From Helopsaltes ochotensis (Eukaryota > Chordata > Aves > Passeriformes > Locustellidae): a DNA stretch of 64,000 nucleotides. The stretch covers positions 1,549,985 through 1,613,984 of the forward strand of contig VXBM01000058.1 in assembly GCA_013400155.1 (NCBI GenBank), given 5' to 3'. Of this stretch, positions 12,430-25,000 are shown piece after piece. Within the stretch, counting starts at the first letter, position 1, and each line of letters starts with the position of its first letter. The notes beneath the pieces were generated by a model that saw only the letters and a program-made list of their open reading frames with translations, ran no database searches and was not told the origin of the DNA. The position numbers were made by a program, and so were the translations under genes.

Positions 12430-12627
12430 TCTTAGTTCAGCCAGAGGAGTCCCAAGTGATCTTCTACATATCTATAGCTATCTGAAGGGATGGTGCAAAG
12501 AAGGAGGAACTGCGCTTTCTCAGTAGCAGTCATTGTCCATCTGGCTCAGGGTGACCCTTCTTCATCAGGGACTTGGACCAGATGACCTCTGGAGATCCCT
12601 GCTGACACTACTTGCTCTGTGCGTGTG
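12430..12627 (+). mobile_element. Small internally deleted CR1 fragment
   Basis: Two CR1 pieces in sense orientation lie side by side. The first (about 12459-12525) translates to LLHIYSYLKGWCKEGGTAL, which matches the C-terminal part of CR1 ORF2. The second (about 12570-12627) reads acttggaccagatgacctct followed by ggagatccc, the standard CR1 3' untranslated wording just before the tail. Sequence that normally separates them, a few hundred bases, is missing. The copy is old. Its left boundary is uncertain. Confidence 0.7.
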
Positions 12628-15600
12628 TGGTGCTGGCACAACCAGCAGAACTGGAATTGCCTGAAAGGGGCCCGAGCAAACACAGAAATATGAAGCCCAC
12701 TGCCAGACGGGGTTTGTCTCTGCAGCTTGGGGGGCTCCCAACATTGGGGCTGAGCTGCTGTCCACACCTGCCCGTCGCCTTGGCAGGCCTTGCTTCCACT
12801 GAGTTGACCCAAACATTGGTTTTAAGAGTATGGGGGTCTACATCTGACCCAGCAAGGGCAGCTGAGCATAGGGTGAGCCTACTTGGGGCAACCATTGCTT
12901 CCCACTACCTTCTGCCTCTTCGATGGATGGAAATCTCATGGAGATTTAGATGGGGAAATGCTGGCAAGAGGGAGATGGTTCTTTGGTACTTCGAAAGGCT
13001 CCCTTCTGAGCAGCATTCTCTCATCAGAGGTCCCGGACTACATCAGGCATCAAGGTTGCCCTTCCTCTCCTTCCCCAGCACTCCAGGGAAGCAGATGGCA
13101 GGGTGTTTGCAAGTAGCTCGCTGGCACCTAGAGGAAGATGCAGCCCTCACAGAGCTTTTGGCAAAATCCATCCTCAGCCCAGCATCTGGCAAAGCTCTGA
13201 CCCTCACCTGCCATACCAGCTATGAGATGGGAGTGGGCTCTCATGAGACTCTCCCACAAGTTATTTAACAAGTGGGGTATTTGAACCACATGGTGCCTGT
13301 GGCACTGGGATCTATTTCTGTGTTTTGTCCTCCATCCCCACCAGTATCACCTGTGCTGCTGGCACAGCATGATCCAGGCTGGTGCTGCAGCTGTATTGCA
13401 GGGCAGCATCAGCTCTTTCCCCATGAGAGCTGAGCAGCAGTCCATGCCTGGGTCAGAGGGGTATTTAGAGCCTGAATCAGTAATAGATCCTCACTGCAAA
13501 ATGGGTGCTTAAGGGCTTTGATCTGCTGCTTCTTGATTTTATCGCAGCTCCTTGATGGAATTTCTCACATGTAAGTGAGCCCCACTAATCCATCCTGGCC
13601 ATACACAATGGGTGCTGGTGAGGGAAGGAGCACAAAAACGTGGCTGGATATCAGTAAAAGATATCCAGACAGTAGTGTGGGCAGCTGGCTGCTTGTAAGG
13701 GATTAATAGCAATGGCTGCAAGGAGATCTGAAGGCTTGTCATATTCATAGCTGTAGGAAAGGCAAGGCTTTCTCCACAATGGATGACACAGAGCACTTCA
13801 TAGTATTAGGGCACTGCCCATAAGATCTGAGCCTTTCTCTCCCCTCTTCTGGGACACATAAAGTGCTCCGCTGAGAGCAGGAAAACAAATTAGGTCATTG
13901 ACCTTTCCCATGACCTTGACACAAATTCCAGTTTCCATTGACCAGCAGAGTGCCTACTTGAATGGGACCTGTCCTATCCCCTTTCTCACCATGCCTCACT
14001 CATTTCAAAGTGGCAGAAAAAGAATAGAAAATCAAAGTTCAGCTATAAAGAAAGATTTTTTTAATAGCAGAACCCTCTTGGGGCCCCCCCAGTGTTCCTA
14101 ATTTAAGGAAACTAAGTTACTTCATTCTAATTCTGATATTTAGCAATGTTGACAGCTCTAATACATTGTAGATGCTTCAGATCATATTGTTAAACTAGCT
14201 CACTTTTACAATTTTATCTGAAAAAGACAGATGCCGTAAATTGTGAGGCTGATAGGTAATGACAATTGTGGCTGTATTTAAATGCAAAGTACATTTCATT
14301 CCTTCTTGTGCTGCACTCTCTAGTCAGAGAGCACGCAAACATTTTCACAGCAAGGGTTGTATCTTAACAGTTTGTTTTATGGGCCACCTCTTGTGTCATG
14401 GGAGACCAACACAGATCACTTCTCCTCCCTGTTGGTTAAATACCAGCAGTACAACAAGTACAGTTGTTTATAGTAAGTTCTTTATAACAAAAAAATGCAT
14501 TCAAGTTCATCTTCTAAAGTAACAGCTGTGCATATAAGCAAGCATTCAAGTATGGCCACAGCTTCATAATAATTTAGATTGGGCCTGCAAGATCCAGAGC
14601 ACAGGCAGCTATGCAGGCAGCAGATTTTTGGAAACTGTAAGTCTTCTGCAACTGAGACATCTCCTGCTTGCTCCCTGACTAGCTCTACTTCTAGGCTTGG
14701 GAGTAGATAAATGTTTAGAGGGGTTTTCCTAGGGGTAAGTATAAAGCCAGTGCTAACAAGGGTATAGAACCTCTTTAGTTGCACTCCTTCCCCAATGAAT
14801 CCATTATTTTGTAGGTTTCCCCAGACATCATATCAGTGGTTGCTGCCTCACCAGGAAGGGAACATGAAAGGAACTGGAAGTGTGGTCTAAGGCCATTAAT
14901 TGCTGGGGAAAAAAAATTGTAGCTAATGCATGATGCAGTTTAATCAGCTGAGCAGTTGGGTCCAACCCCATGTGCATAGCCACAGCTTTCAACACACTTT
15001 AGGCTACTAGTTGGTTTTGGATCACAATTTGAATGTGTGTGAAAACCAAGAAAAAGTGTTTGCCAAAGCATTCATCACAAGCCTAATTTGGTCTCCTGTA
15101 AGTCAATAATGAATTCTTGAATTTCTGTCAAATGAAGCAAAGTTAAGCCAATGCTAAACAGTTTTTAAAAACTCACCCAAAAATCTTACCTAGGGATTCA
15201 ATTCCTGTTAAGGATCTGCTTGTATAAATTCACAAGTGATGCAGATACACAATCCTAACATGGGACTGGCTCTCTCCACACAAACAGGATGGTGTGGTTT
15301 ATGAGCAGTTAGCAAAACTGACACATCCCTGATCTGTTTACAATTAGGTATTTGATCTTTTTGCATGAGGAGTTCCAGTGTGTGCTCAGCACAGGTATAA
15401 GCCATTGCCCACATATTTTTGCAGAGGGAAAGAGGGTTAGAATAAACATTTTTTGTTGTTACGTGCCTTTTCTTGTTTATGAAGACATCTTTCTCCTTCA
15501 GCTATGCAACCTTAAAGACAAAAGAAGGTCCTAGTTCACAGAAAAGCTATGTGCTTTCTTTAAGATTATCCTGAAAGTTACTCAGTATTTTGTTGTTCTA

Positions 15601-16858
15601 AATAATTATGCCAGCTGCAAGCTATTAAGATTAAATATGTGATCCTATCCTGAGAAGGCTAGTCTCCCACAAAGGGAGATGTGCCAAAATCTACATCAGC
15701 CGAAACAGGGACTTCAGTTTTGCTCCTCAATTTTATAAGGAAAGTACTCATATAAAGTCCTGGAAGAAAGACAGATGGGTGAGAAATGTTGATACATGCA
15801 TGATCTGTCATGGGAATTTCAGACGAACTGCATGATTTCTTTCTTTCCTTTTTTTTTTTTTTTTAAGCGATAGGAAAGAAAAAATTTTGATTAGGAGGAT
15901 GTTGGAAATCAGACAAGCAACTTTTTACAGAAGGGTTGATGACTTTTCTAAATTACTTCAGTAGAAATCATCATAGCTATTAATATTCAATAGCTAAGTG
16001 AGAGATCTTTAGCAGTAAATAGAGAAAACAGAAGGAGGCACTTGTGTATTTAAAGCAGAAATTACTTATCTGTCTGTAAGGTGTCCCTGGGGACCTGTGC
16101 TCTTCTCCTTGGTGACCAACGTTTCATTTTCTTATCTGTGAGTTTACCCTGACATTTTCACACCAAAGGAGAGCTGCATTTCTTGCTCAGTGTTTGAACG
16201 CCTCCTTCCTCCTTTGCCCCAGGCTGGAGCTGCTTGTCAGGACAGCAGTGTAAGCTGGCTGTCTCACTGGCTCTTCAGACACAGCAGAAGGAGGCCTCTG
16301 GTTTTCAGCTCCCAACCATTTTCTGATAAGCAGCAGCAGTTTGTTGCCATTCAGCAGGAGCGCTTCCCTCAGCCTTCCTCTCCGCCACCACTGTGCCATG
16401 CATGCTTGTAAACATTTTCAATCATCATAGCTATAAAAAAGCAAAGCTTTATAGTAACAAAACACTTATTTGTCTCCTTAAGTGCTTGTCTGTAATTCAG
16501 TTTAATGATGCTGCACTTTCTTGTGGTCTTTCATTGCCTAGAGGGTACTTTGTATTGATTAAGTCATTGTGTAGGTCTCAGTAAAAAAACAACCACATAA
16601 AATGCAGACTGGAAGAGGAAAAACCTTCTTCAGGTGGAAAACCTAATATATCAGAGTAATGAAACTTTTGATTTGGAGAAGCATTTAGAAGAAATATGAA
16701 AAGAAAGAGAGGCTTCTTCAATAGAAGCCTTCATGAAGAGGATAGGGGAATACCCTGTCAGTCTGAGGTCTCTTTGCTTTCTTCATCTGACCATTCCCAT
16801 CACAGACCATGAAATACTGCTTTATGTGCACTGTGTCTAATCCACTGAGAGATACAAT
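12628..16858. other. Unique non-coding sequence with a GC-rich first kilobase
   Basis: About 12628-13560 is clearly richer in G and C than its surroundings, which explains the long stop-free frame there (218 codons starting at 12612, partly inside the CR1 relic). Its translation is not recognisable. The remainder is AT-rich, with a T run near 15850 and an A/T-rich background. No RNA gene or mobile element was recognised apart from the possible repeat copy at 13446-13560. Confidence 0.65.
13446..13560. repeat. Possible old dispersed repeat, copy B
   Basis: Partner of the block at 1981-2085, in the same orientation. It shares gcctgggt, the aatagatcct core and cagctccttgatggaa in the same order over about 115 bp. 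Between the shared words the two copies have diverged heavily, with insertions and deletions. The family is unknown to me. Confidence 0.3.
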
Positions 16859-17159
16859 TGCACTGGGTTGGCATGGCCAGGTGTTTGCAGCAGGGGGCTA
16901 TAGGGGCTTTCCCCATGTCCAGCAGAGCCAGTGCCAGCCAGCTCCAGGGTGGGTCCTGCTGCTGCTGGCCAAGGCTGAGCCAATCAGGAATGATGGTGAC
17001 ACCTCTGTGGTAACACATTAGATGCAATTGTGGACAGAGAAGAGCAGAGTGATATGTGAGAGAAACAACTCTGCAGACCTCAAGGTCAGTGCAGAAGGAG
17101 GGCCAGGAGCTGTTCCAGGCTCTGGAGCAGAGATTCCCTTGCAGCCTGAGGTGCAGCCC

Positions 17160-17537
17160 ATGGTGAGGCAGCTGTGCCCATAGAAGGCACAGGGCTGCAG
17201 AGATCCACCTGCAGCCCTGGAGGAGCCCCATGCTGGAGAGCAGGGGCATGGCTGAGAGGAGGCTGTCAACACATGAAAGGCTTGTACAGGCTCCTGGCAG
17301 CGACCTGCAGAGCCATGGAGAGAGGGGCCCATGCTGGTTTCCTGGCAGGAATTCCTGTGGGGTTCCTAAGCTGGAACAGGCTGTACCTGAAGGACTGGAC
17401 CCTGTGGAAGAGAGATCCACACTGGAGCAGTTTGTGGAGAACTACTGCCCATGGGATGGGCTCATACTGGAAAAGTTAATGGAGAACTATCTCCCATGGG
17501 AGGGAACCCATGCTATAGCAGGGACTCTTCTGAGCAG
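17160..17537 (+). repeat. Decayed subrepeats within the LTR
   Basis: The U3-like part of the LTR is built from diverged units of about 45 bp, each centred on a ccatggga...cccatgctggag theme. The clearest neighbours are 17400-17447, 17448-17492 and 17493-17537, which share ggagaactact/ggagaactatct and cccatggga. Looser copies occur at about 17220-17250 and 17310-17345. Such arrays are typical of this LTR type. Confidence 0.7.
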
Positions 17538-17695
17538 GAGCAGGAACAACAGGCAATGAACAGAACATAACCTCCATTCCCTGTCTCCCTGTGCCACTGG
17601 GGGAGGAGGCAGGGCTCAGGAAGGAGGTAGAGGTGGGGGGAAGGTGGTTTTAAGATTTATTTTACTTCTCATTATCCTGTCCTGATTTTGTTAGT

Positions 17696-17701
17696 AATAA
17701 A
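17696..17701 (+). promoter_or_regulatory. LTR polyadenylation signal (AATAAA)
   Basis: A canonical AATAAA lies in the 3' third of the LTR and is followed within about 25-60 bases by GT-rich sequence (tctgttttgcccctgatgg, then tatttggtgag). This is the expected arrangement of cleavage signal and downstream element at the end of the R region, and it sets the LTR on the plus strand. It could still end transcripts that read into it. Confidence 0.75.
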
Positions 17702-17878
17702 TTTTTATCCCCAATTTCGGTCTGTTTTGCCCCTGATGGTATTTGGTGAGCAATCTCTTTTGGTCCTTAACTCATGAACCTTTGTCATATTTTTTCTCCC
17801 CTATCCAGCTGAGAAGGGCAGTGATAGAGTGGTTGGTGGGTGTCTGGCATCTAAACATGGTCAACCCACTATAACAAT

Positions 17879-20800
17879 ACACATATACAAATTCCAAAGT
17901 AATTGGGTTTGCCCAGTTGTAGTTCTCAAAGAATTTCTTTTTTTTCAGAGAAAAGAAGTCATACATGAGCAAACCCCAAATGCTATGTGATAAATGGCAA
18001 AAAGTGATCCAGCTACTATTCCTGCATATTTAATCAATGATCTGACAAATAGGACCTATCATTGATGTTGCTATAGCTCAAAGTAAAATATTTAAGACTT
18101 TTGAATACTTCAGATTGCTAAGAGGTAAGAAATTTCTTCTATTTTAGCTACAATAGAATGAAAACTCTTGAGCCTGTAGATTTTTTTCCCAGAGAACACC
18201 TTTTCTAATGAGTTTAAGACAGCCATATAAGAAAAAGATAAAGAAGAAAAAAAGTGAGCAGTCTCATCAAAATATGCAAAATTCATCACAGAATGGTTCC
18301 TTCCTCCCCATAGGGATCAGACCCCATGCCTGACTGCTGGGATCCCCTCAGTGAGTGTGCAAGTGCAGGCACCTCTGGCGGGATTGGGATGCCAGGCAGG
18401 GAGCTGCCTTTCACAGCCGGAAGGAATAAAGATATGCAAAAAGATTGGGGAAGATTTGTGTTACACTGCCTTTCAAGTGCAGGTTTATAGGACAATGCTC
18501 TCCACTAAAAAATCAGTTGCAACTTGAGCTTTCCTGTTTTTTATTGTGATGTCTCAAAACAAGCTATAACTGACTAATAAAAAAAAAAATCTTTAGACCA
18601 CATTGGTGCTCTCTTCTTGTGTCACTATCTGCCTGTAGCTTTTCAATTTTTGCAAGTTCGTGTAAAACATCAGCTTCTAGCTATTTTTTGCCTTTCAGAA
18701 GCAGAAATTATTTTGGAAGACATTACATCCCGTGTAGAAACTCAGAAACTGCTGAAATGTTCTGCTAAGAACTTCATCCTGCATGATGGCAGCATGTGGG
18801 TCTTAAACCTGGGCTTTGGGGTCTCTAGACTGAAATGTCAATATCGAGCAACACCCAAACTGAGTGCTGGTTCTCAACTGAGAACTAAAGCCTCCCTTTT
18901 AAACTCCACCTCTCTTTAATTATCCTGTGTTCACACACTCTCGTGAGTAGCCTCAAAGCAGTCATAACCAAAGGATTTCCTAAGTGTTTCTCACTGGAAA
19001 ATGGCATTTCGTGCTGTTTTACAGCTCTCATGCTGTTAACCACCTGGTTGGCACAAACTGAAAACTGGCATCTAGGATTGCTTTTGGACAATGCCTAAGT
19101 TACACTTCCTTAGGCACTAGGGTGAGATGTATGTGCTTTTTGTGCAGCACACAGCTACAGACAAGCAAAGCTAAATTTTATGGCCACGCCATTCTATAAT
19201 CGACATTCATGTGCAACACTCATCATATGGTAATATTCATGAAGGATCAGAAAACAAGCAAAGTAAGACCTACAATTTGAGTGATGTTGGAAATCACTCT
19301 ATAGATGGTCTCCCTAGGACAGCCATCTAGCACTAATTGCCTCAGCCGTACAAGAGGAATACAGTCTTGATTGAAGGCCTGGAATTCTCTTTTTCAGAGG
19401 ATGCATGGGCCTGGAAACATATTTGTGTTCCCTACTGTAAGCATGAGAATAATCCCATTTGAGAGATTTTGTGACTGGTTTTATGCTTGAAGTTAAAATT
19501 GCAATAAGTGTTTAGAGGATCTGTGCCTAAGGCAGACGTCAATATTGAAAGAAAAATTGGTTAATACACATCAGCTTTTCCTTTTTTTTTTTTTTCCCTA
19601 AAAAGGATACCATTTGCTATCTTATCTTTTGCTGAAAATTGGAGGAATGGAAAATTCAGTTTTGTTTTTAATAAATAAATCATCGTTCTTCTAATGTTTT
19701 ATATTTTTTTTTTCTGTGAAATCACTGAACTGGGAATTTCTCCCCATGTATTCTGTGTCATTTTCACAGAGGCCTGATGTGGAGGAATAAGTGCTATATG
19801 AAAAACTGTTGCAGGTTGTTATATTAAAAAAATTAATTTCAGTAGCAGACTTTGCTTCTTTTTCAGCCATTTACAGACTATTTTCTCTAAGTCACACTTA
19901 AGTATATTTATAGCAAACAAATTAATCAAGTAAATGGATTCCTTAAATAAAAACTACATTTGTGTATGTTCTAGAACTTTTGAGTGCATTGCTTCTATTC
20001 AAGCAACTAGAAATAAACATAATATTCCTATAAAAGTATCACATGGAACATTAATACTACAACACTAGTAATAGTGCTTGAAATAATTTATGGCAGACAA
20101 ACAGCACCTCAGGCCTTTTCTTTGGCAGCCTTTAATAAACCATGAACTCCAGGTTTACTACAAGTCCTCACAGCTGATGGATAATACTACATGGTGGTGT
20201 AGCTCGTCCAGAAGAGAATAAGATGACTTCTTTACTCCAGTCTCTTGAGCTGAATCACTGATGCTGACCCACAGGCCTGCTCTCTAGTGTAGATTTACTG
20301 AGGAATCAACAATCGTATAACCAAACATCCAATGTGTTTTCCAGATTTTGAGAATGTAACCCTCTAATTTGAAGCTAAGAGTCATAACCAAGATTAACAT
20401 TTCACTCCAAAGGAGATAGCATGGGTACATAAACGAAAGAACTCAAACGATCTCATTTAACCTCTGTAGATAGCTGAGACAGTAGACACGTCTCTGGTGA
20501 CATTTTCTGTTCACACTTAGGAGTTGGATCCTGTGCAGTATAAGAAATGCCAGTTTCTTCACAGTGTCTGCCTTCCATACAGGATTCACAGACTAAGTAA
20601 TTACATTTTGCTGCCTGATACACTGCCTGGTGATGGGGCTGCTGAAAACAGCATGTTATACTAAAAATATATCAGCCTTCGAGAGTAGCTACAGGATGTT
20701 TCCTAAAGCCTAGAGCAGAAATGTATCTACAAGTAAAGTCATTTGGAAGATTTTCCTCATTCAAGGCTTCCAAAAGAGATAATCACAGTGTGGCAGATGG

Positions 20801-21779
20801 AAACACACTGTTGCAGGGGTAAAGGAAGGGTAATAGGTAACTTGGTAGTTTCAACAACCCTAGAAAAAGAAGCAACAATCCTATTGCAGAAGCACAAAGG
20901 AGAAGCTGAAAATTTGCATCTTTGTCAAGCAAATCCATGACAATCTTTTTTTCTAGTCCTAAGTAATCAAGCTTTTATTGCAAACAACAATACCTCCACT
21001 TTAAAATAAATCCAGCCTCTAGGAAGAAATGATAACGAAACACTGAGAACAGCATGATCAATTGGCCCAGAGTGATAATGTTGGATGGTACATTCTGTCT
21101 ACATTAAATACCCTTACTTTCTGAAAATGCTACCAGGGATCTGTTAAATACTCAGACCCCTCCCTTATGTTCACAGGCATTATGAAATCTGGAATTCAAA
21201 CTACTCACAGAAATGAGTCTCTTCAGTCACTGAAAAATTATTTTGAAACATGATATCAATTGCTATATTGTCATCTGAGAATGCCAGGGCCCTCAAATTC
21301 AGCCTACATCCTACAGGCTCTATTCACTTTTAAAGCAAGTCCTCCTGAACTGGCTGTAACTTGCACAGGGTTGGCATTGTAGTAGGTTACAGCAGCGCTG
21401 GGCTCACAGCCTGTTAAAGACGTTTCCACTGTAAGATGTTTTAATTTTAATCAATAGGATTAACTGTGCTTTTTTCTGCCAAGACTAAACAAAATGTGGA
21501 TTTCTGGTACCAAGGAGCCATGGCTACTGTAGATGGTACCCCTGACCTTGAAGGATGATCAGTGCATCATCTGAGTGTCCCAGTCTACCCACAGCATGAT
21601 GCCAGATGATTCCAGCTTGTCTTTGACTTAAGTGAGAGCAGTCAAGAGAACAAGGACCAAACCCAAATACAGCTGATAGCCCAGGACTGGGAGATGCCAT
21701 CCTTCCATCACCTGGGAGCAACACTAATTTTTAGAGGGATATGCTCTATTCTGGGCAGTGTGCCTGCCCCAGTACAGCC
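17879..21779. other. Unique non-coding sequence
   Basis: AT-rich, with several A or T runs (near 18578, 19580 and 19705) and no recognisable gene or repeat copy. A 100-codon open frame at 18617-18919 includes an acceptor-like site but no matching donor. The section at about 19800-20110 is AT-rich and could be conserved non-coding DNA, but this cannot be tested here. Confidence 0.65.
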
Positions 21780-22067
21780 ACACAAGCTCATTTCAGGATG
21801 CTGTTTTGTGCTGTGAACTGTGACAGCTTGCTGTCACTCTTTCCCAAGGGAATGGCAGAAGGGGAGCTCATCTGCAGGAGCACAGGAAGCTCCTCCTGTC
21901 CAAGAGCTTTGTGATCTCCAAGGAAGATTTGCTACTAGGCCAGGCATAGTGGAGAAGGCCATTTGGGGGGTGGCTCCCTTAGAGATTAAAACTGCCCAGA
22001 AGTGGGAGTTCTTAAGAATAAAATGTGTCCTGGCACTTATTTTGTAACCAGCTGTCTTTTAAACATT
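21780..22067 (+). mobile_element. Possible decayed LTR-like fragment
   Basis: The segment ends in gttcttaagaataaaatgtg, followed by a T/GT-rich stretch (tcctggcacttattttgtaa), an arrangement like the R-U5 part of a retroviral LTR. The upstream part, gaactgtgacagcttgctgt through cagaaggggagctcatctgc, resembles the style of several avian LTRs. I found no convincing terminal TG/CA pair or target duplication, so it may equally be unique DNA with a chance polyadenylation signal. Confidence 0.2.
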
Positions 22068-25000
22068 TTCATATATTGGTAGGAGTTAGGTGAATATGGC
22101 CAAAAGGCTGGGTTTATAGTGGATATTCACCAGGACTGATGCTAAAAGAGTTTATCAGAAGCTATAAAGCTGGCAAACAATAGTCAAACATCTCTAAGGA
22201 GAGGTAGCTGCTGCTTATCTCTAATTTGAATTTTTCTAATTTGAGAAGCAGAAGACAGCACGAACAACTTACTCTTGCAGAAGTAAGGAATGCCCTAATT
22301 TTACTTGAACATATCTGTCCAGAATTACATGGGGTGGGGAAGTTGAAGAAAGGATTGCATTTGCTTTTCTCTCACAGGATTTGGTAGGTAATTCCCTTTT
22401 TGCTTGGTAAATGCTGTGCTTGCATCCCATAAGCATTTCTAGATGTCAATACAAAGGAGAGCAGACACGTGGGAAGGGAGATGAGTGTGGCTATTGAAGA
22501 TCCAATGTGATTTTAAAAACCATGCAGAAGATGTCACAACTCTAATCACCTTCTGGTCCAAAGGGAATCTAGCCTCTGTGTGAAAAATTAGTATCTGCCT
22601 AAATAATCTTCATTATAGTGCTCCAGGAGATTCAGAGGAATCCATGAACCCTGACATGCCTTCTGTGATAGAGACAGGTCACACCTTTGCCTGATCAGAA
22701 CATCAAGGCAGGTTCTTCACACAATGCGCAATACAACATAAGTGAAGCTCACAAGGATTCCAGTAGGAGAATTATCCACCATGGGCTATAAAATTCATTG
22801 CTCTTGCTGTGGCTCACAAAGTTCCTGGTCTGTTTCTGGAGGCTGGCAGAATGCATCACTGAAGTGTGCCAGCCTTGCTCTTAAGTGTGGTTTTTGACTA
22901 GTGTCAAACAGAAAATGGGCTAGAGAGACTTTTTGTCTGGTCCAATGCAGTTATTCTGATGCTCTTGTTAGAAAAAACTGATTTGAGCATGTTTTTAGGA
23001 GCACCAATCATCAAAACTGTGTCTAAAATCAGTAGCAATTTGGGTGTTCAAATCTTAGAAAAACCCAAGACCTAAGTACTTTATTTATTGAGACTAACAA
23101 CCAATTTTGAAATTAGCAACCAGTCAGAATATTACCACTGTACATGGCACAGACTTCTCCTGGCACAGTTCTACTTTTCAGAAACACCTTAGGAATATCC
23201 CATAATTTGTGTTTATAGGAAAACTAGCTAAATGCAGGCTTAAGTAGCACTGGCAGCTCTTGTGATATTATCATAAACCTGACAGTATTTCATGTTCTCT
23301 TCGATGTCTAAAATCCTGGAGACTTATTATGAGAATCACAGATTAGACATTTGAAAAGGCAAGCTTCTGATTCTGTCTGCAGAGAAAGCTTGAAAATCTG
23401 AATTTTAGACTCCATAATCACAAGACAGCCACTTCTGAAATCTGTTTAAAAAAAAAAAAGAAGAAAAAAGAAAAGCCAACTACATACTGTATGGGAACCT
23501 GATTCAGAAATTGAATGTTTTGCTTTGGCATTGATGCTTAACTTCAGCTTTGCAAAATAGTCATGCTAATATCTAAATCTTGAAGTTTTCCATATAAAAT
23601 TAGCGGGCTTACCCATATTTTAGGGGCTGTAATTTCACAACTGATCAATATGAGTTTGCAAAGGACCTAAACACAATTCTTTTCTCTCACACTTTTTCTC
23701 CATCATGCCCCACTTGTTGGATTTCCATATCCAAAGTGAAGGAGGCAAACATTTATATTTTGGAACACATTCATATTCAAAACATGCTGAAACTGATGGG
23801 CCTTTTTCAGCACTGCTGGACTTTTGTATCAGCACTGCATTGAGAGCTCTGACATTGGGTCCAGGGCAATGTGCATCTGCAGCTTCTCTAACTGAGAAGG
23901 ACAAATGTTTAGCTTCTTCCAGATTGAAATATAAATCGTGGTTGACCCTTGCTAGCAGAAATCATAAAAATGGATTTAGAAAGGAGAATACAGAGATGTA
24001 AACCTTGCTGAGTAGTTGTCATCTCAGGTTTTACTGCAACTACCCTGATGTTTGCTTTCAGCTCTCACTCTGTGGCTCCTCAGCTGACAGTGGACAAGTA
24101 GCAAAGTTGTCACCGGTCATGCATCTTCCTGGCAGGTTTCTGGCCTGGCTAGGAGGGCAGCCAGTGCTTGGCATTGAATAACATCAAGAGCCTCTGTCCC
24201 AAGCCAGGCTTGCCTGATCGCCTGGTGTTGGATTCACTCATAATCCTCCTTGAGTCTGCCTTCCTTGGCAGGATTGGCAGGTGGAGAGACAAGTACTGCA
24301 GATAGCCACGACTGAGTTCAGAGTTAGGGCAGTAGCTAGGGCTGCAGACAGGAATTTGTTGGATCCCTTTCTGATGCTCTGCTAAGGGTTTCTTCTCCCT
24401 CCCAATCTGCAGAACTCCTGCAGAAGCTTGCTTTCCATGGAGCTCTCCAGCTATCCCCTGCTTTCCAGAGGCTGTGATATTTGTATTGCTGGGAGAAAAA
24501 GACAAATTCCATGTCCTGCTTTCTTGAGATAGGAAGTATAACCAAGCACTTTTTTCTTTGACACTTACTTAAGGCTACAGCAGAAGGGATGACATGAATA
24601 TGATCCTCTGAGGACAGGAGTGGAGAGTAGAGCCTGCTGACCCTCAGGTATCTCATTTACCTGAAAAATTGTCTCTGGAAACCATGCTGTGTGATGTTGT
24701 CTCTATCTGTTGAAAGCAGTTGGCTTGCAAGGTTATGTCACAGTGGATTTGGTTGTAGAGTTCAACCAGATGCATCCATACTTTTTGCAGGTAACAGAAA
24801 CACAGCCTCCAAAGGGTGAATCATAAAGACGACTGGAAATAGGCCTGAGTGTTTTATAGCTTGAGCTGTGACCACAAAGAGCTACCCATGCTTGGTGTCT
24901 CTCTTGGAAGCTGAGTAACACGAGGCAGTTCCTGATCACTGCAAGCCATCAGCTCCAGATCTGAGCCACTACAACCCCAGGAGCTAGCCAGGCAGAGTTG

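Larger units (their letters stand above)
16859..17873 (+). mobile_element. Solo LTR of an avian ERVL-like endogenous retrovirus
   Basis: The element opens with tgcactgggttggcatggcc and closes with gtgtctggcat followed by a diverged ggtcaacccactata. Both ends correspond to a widespread bird LTR type that I recognise from memory as ERVL-like. A perfect 5-bp duplication, acaat, flanks it at 16854-16858 and 17874-17878. Five bases is the size expected for ERVL integration and supports these exact boundaries. The canonical terminal CA has become TA. About 1015 bp long, it carries an AATAAA signal near its 3' part and internal subrepeats. No viral coding sequence or second LTR is found beside it, so it is a solo LTR left by recombination between two LTRs. 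Open frames inside it, including a 206-codon one on the minus strand, are incidental. Confidence 0.88.

Noticed and set aside
12612..13268. 218-codon plus-strand open frame, the longest in the window
   Set aside because: It begins at the tail of a CR1 relic and runs through GC-rich sequence. The translation has no recognisable domain, and other long frames overlap it on the opposite strand.
16800..17420. 206-codon minus-strand open frame
   Set aside because: It is the antisense strand of the solo LTR and its tandem subrepeats, so it is not a gene.
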